A stretch of DNA of 64,000 nt. It comes from Urophycis tenuis (Eukaryota > Chordata > Actinopteri > Gadiformes > Phycidae). Positions 63,629 to 64,000 of this stretch are shown here, one piece after another (position 1 is the first letter of the stretch; the number at the start of each line of letters is the position of its first letter). The position numbers and the translations under genes were made by a program. A model generated the notes under the pieces. The model was not told where the DNA came from and made no database searches. It was given only the letters and a program-made list of their open reading frames with translations. The stretch is taken from NCBI GenBank assembly GCA_036785325.1, contig JAXIVH010000031.1, positions 628,501 to 692,500 on the forward strand, read 5' to 3'.

Positions 63629-64000
63629 GTAGGGTCAGGTTCCCACGTCTGTCCCCTAGTTAGTTTTTGTTTGTCTGTTTGTGGCTGTCCTGTCTATATG
63701 TTGTAGACAGGGGGCATAACTGCTACGGTTCCTGGGAGGCTTCAGCCTTTTCCCCCTCTGGTTCCACACACCTGAGGGGCATCAACAATTAGTCCCGCAG
63801 TTTATCTACACCGGTCTTCCACCCACTCATCGCCAGATTGTCAACTCTGTTCACACAGTTAGTAGTACTCTTGGCAAATCTGTATTCTGTTATCCTACCT
63901 TATCCAAGCCCTTGTTCCAGTGTTCGTGTTAACCCCTGTTCTCTTGTGCTCCCCCTCTCCACAACCCGACCCAGCACTCCGTCGCTGTAGTTGGTCGATT
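63629..64000 (+). repeat. LTR-like sequence cut by the window edge
   Basis: Starts TGTAGGGTCAGGTTCCCACG where the L2 relic stops. It is C/T-rich with TGTTGTAGACAGGGGGCA and no coding frame. Composition and abrupt start fit a Gypsy-type LTR, but the other end is outside the window and no partner copy is present. Confidence 0.35.

Overview
The window is vertebrate nuclear DNA, almost certainly from a teleost. It holds two exons of one recognisable host gene, rnf103 (RING finger E3 ligase), with canonical GT/AG junctions. Nearly everything else is transposable elements of fish-type families: L2-like and Rex/CR1-like LINEs, tRNA-derived SINEs, DIRS, Gypsy and BEL/Pao LTR elements, hAT, Tc1, PIF/Harbinger, ISL2EU-like and a CACTG-ended DNA transposon. 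No bacterial operon, CRISPR array or ordinary tRNA/rRNA gene was seen. The species cannot be named from this sequence.

Layout. 1-18119 should be rnf103 intron 2, because exon 2 is at 18120-18268 and exon 1 at 30258-30483, both on the minus strand; later exons lie beyond the left edge or are lost. This part holds an L2 LINE whose reading frame stays open from an ATG at 1830 to the window edge, a 5'-truncated L2 (2618-3957), a Tc1-type MITE (4065-4688), a 7.3 kb CACTG...CAGTG transposon (5348-12612) with a broken zinc-finger transposase and an intact four-exon SAM-domain partner gene, a Tc1 relic, a hAT element with a perfect 8-bp target duplication (14738-16731), and a 113-bp near-perfect palindrome built from a SINE head. 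18269-30257 is rnf103 intron 1: a LINE split by a second hAT, a relic of the same transposase family as the CACTG element, and a nearly complete DIRS retrotransposon (23458-29201).

30484-41590 is the rnf103 upstream region, then a Gypsy element lacking most of one LTR (31938-34967), a LINE with an endonuclease plus half an RT (35239-38890), and BEL/Pao and SINE fragments. 42136-49533 is an ISL2EU-like transposon: a decayed SWIM/YqaJ gene on the plus strand converges on a THAP-DDE transposase gene on the minus strand, which splices into an uninterrupted 505-codon frame. Its first intron contains a hAT, which contains a Harbinger, which contains a LINE 3' end. 49537-64000 carries LTR-like sequence, a BEL/Pao relic split by a LINE and a small hAT, a decayed LINE interrupted by a tRNA-SINE, a second Gypsy, an L2 relic interrupted by a LINE with a restriction-like endonuclease and by a 0.9 kb inverted-repeat element, and an LTR-like sequence at the right edge.

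How the genes relate. rnf103 is unrelated to the transposons that have enlarged its introns. Inside each of the two large DNA transposons two genes are paired (zinc-finger transposase with SAM protein; THAP-DDE transposase with SWIM/YqaJ protein), and in each case one gene is intact and the other broken. All family calls come from reading the sequence and recalled family features; no database search was run.
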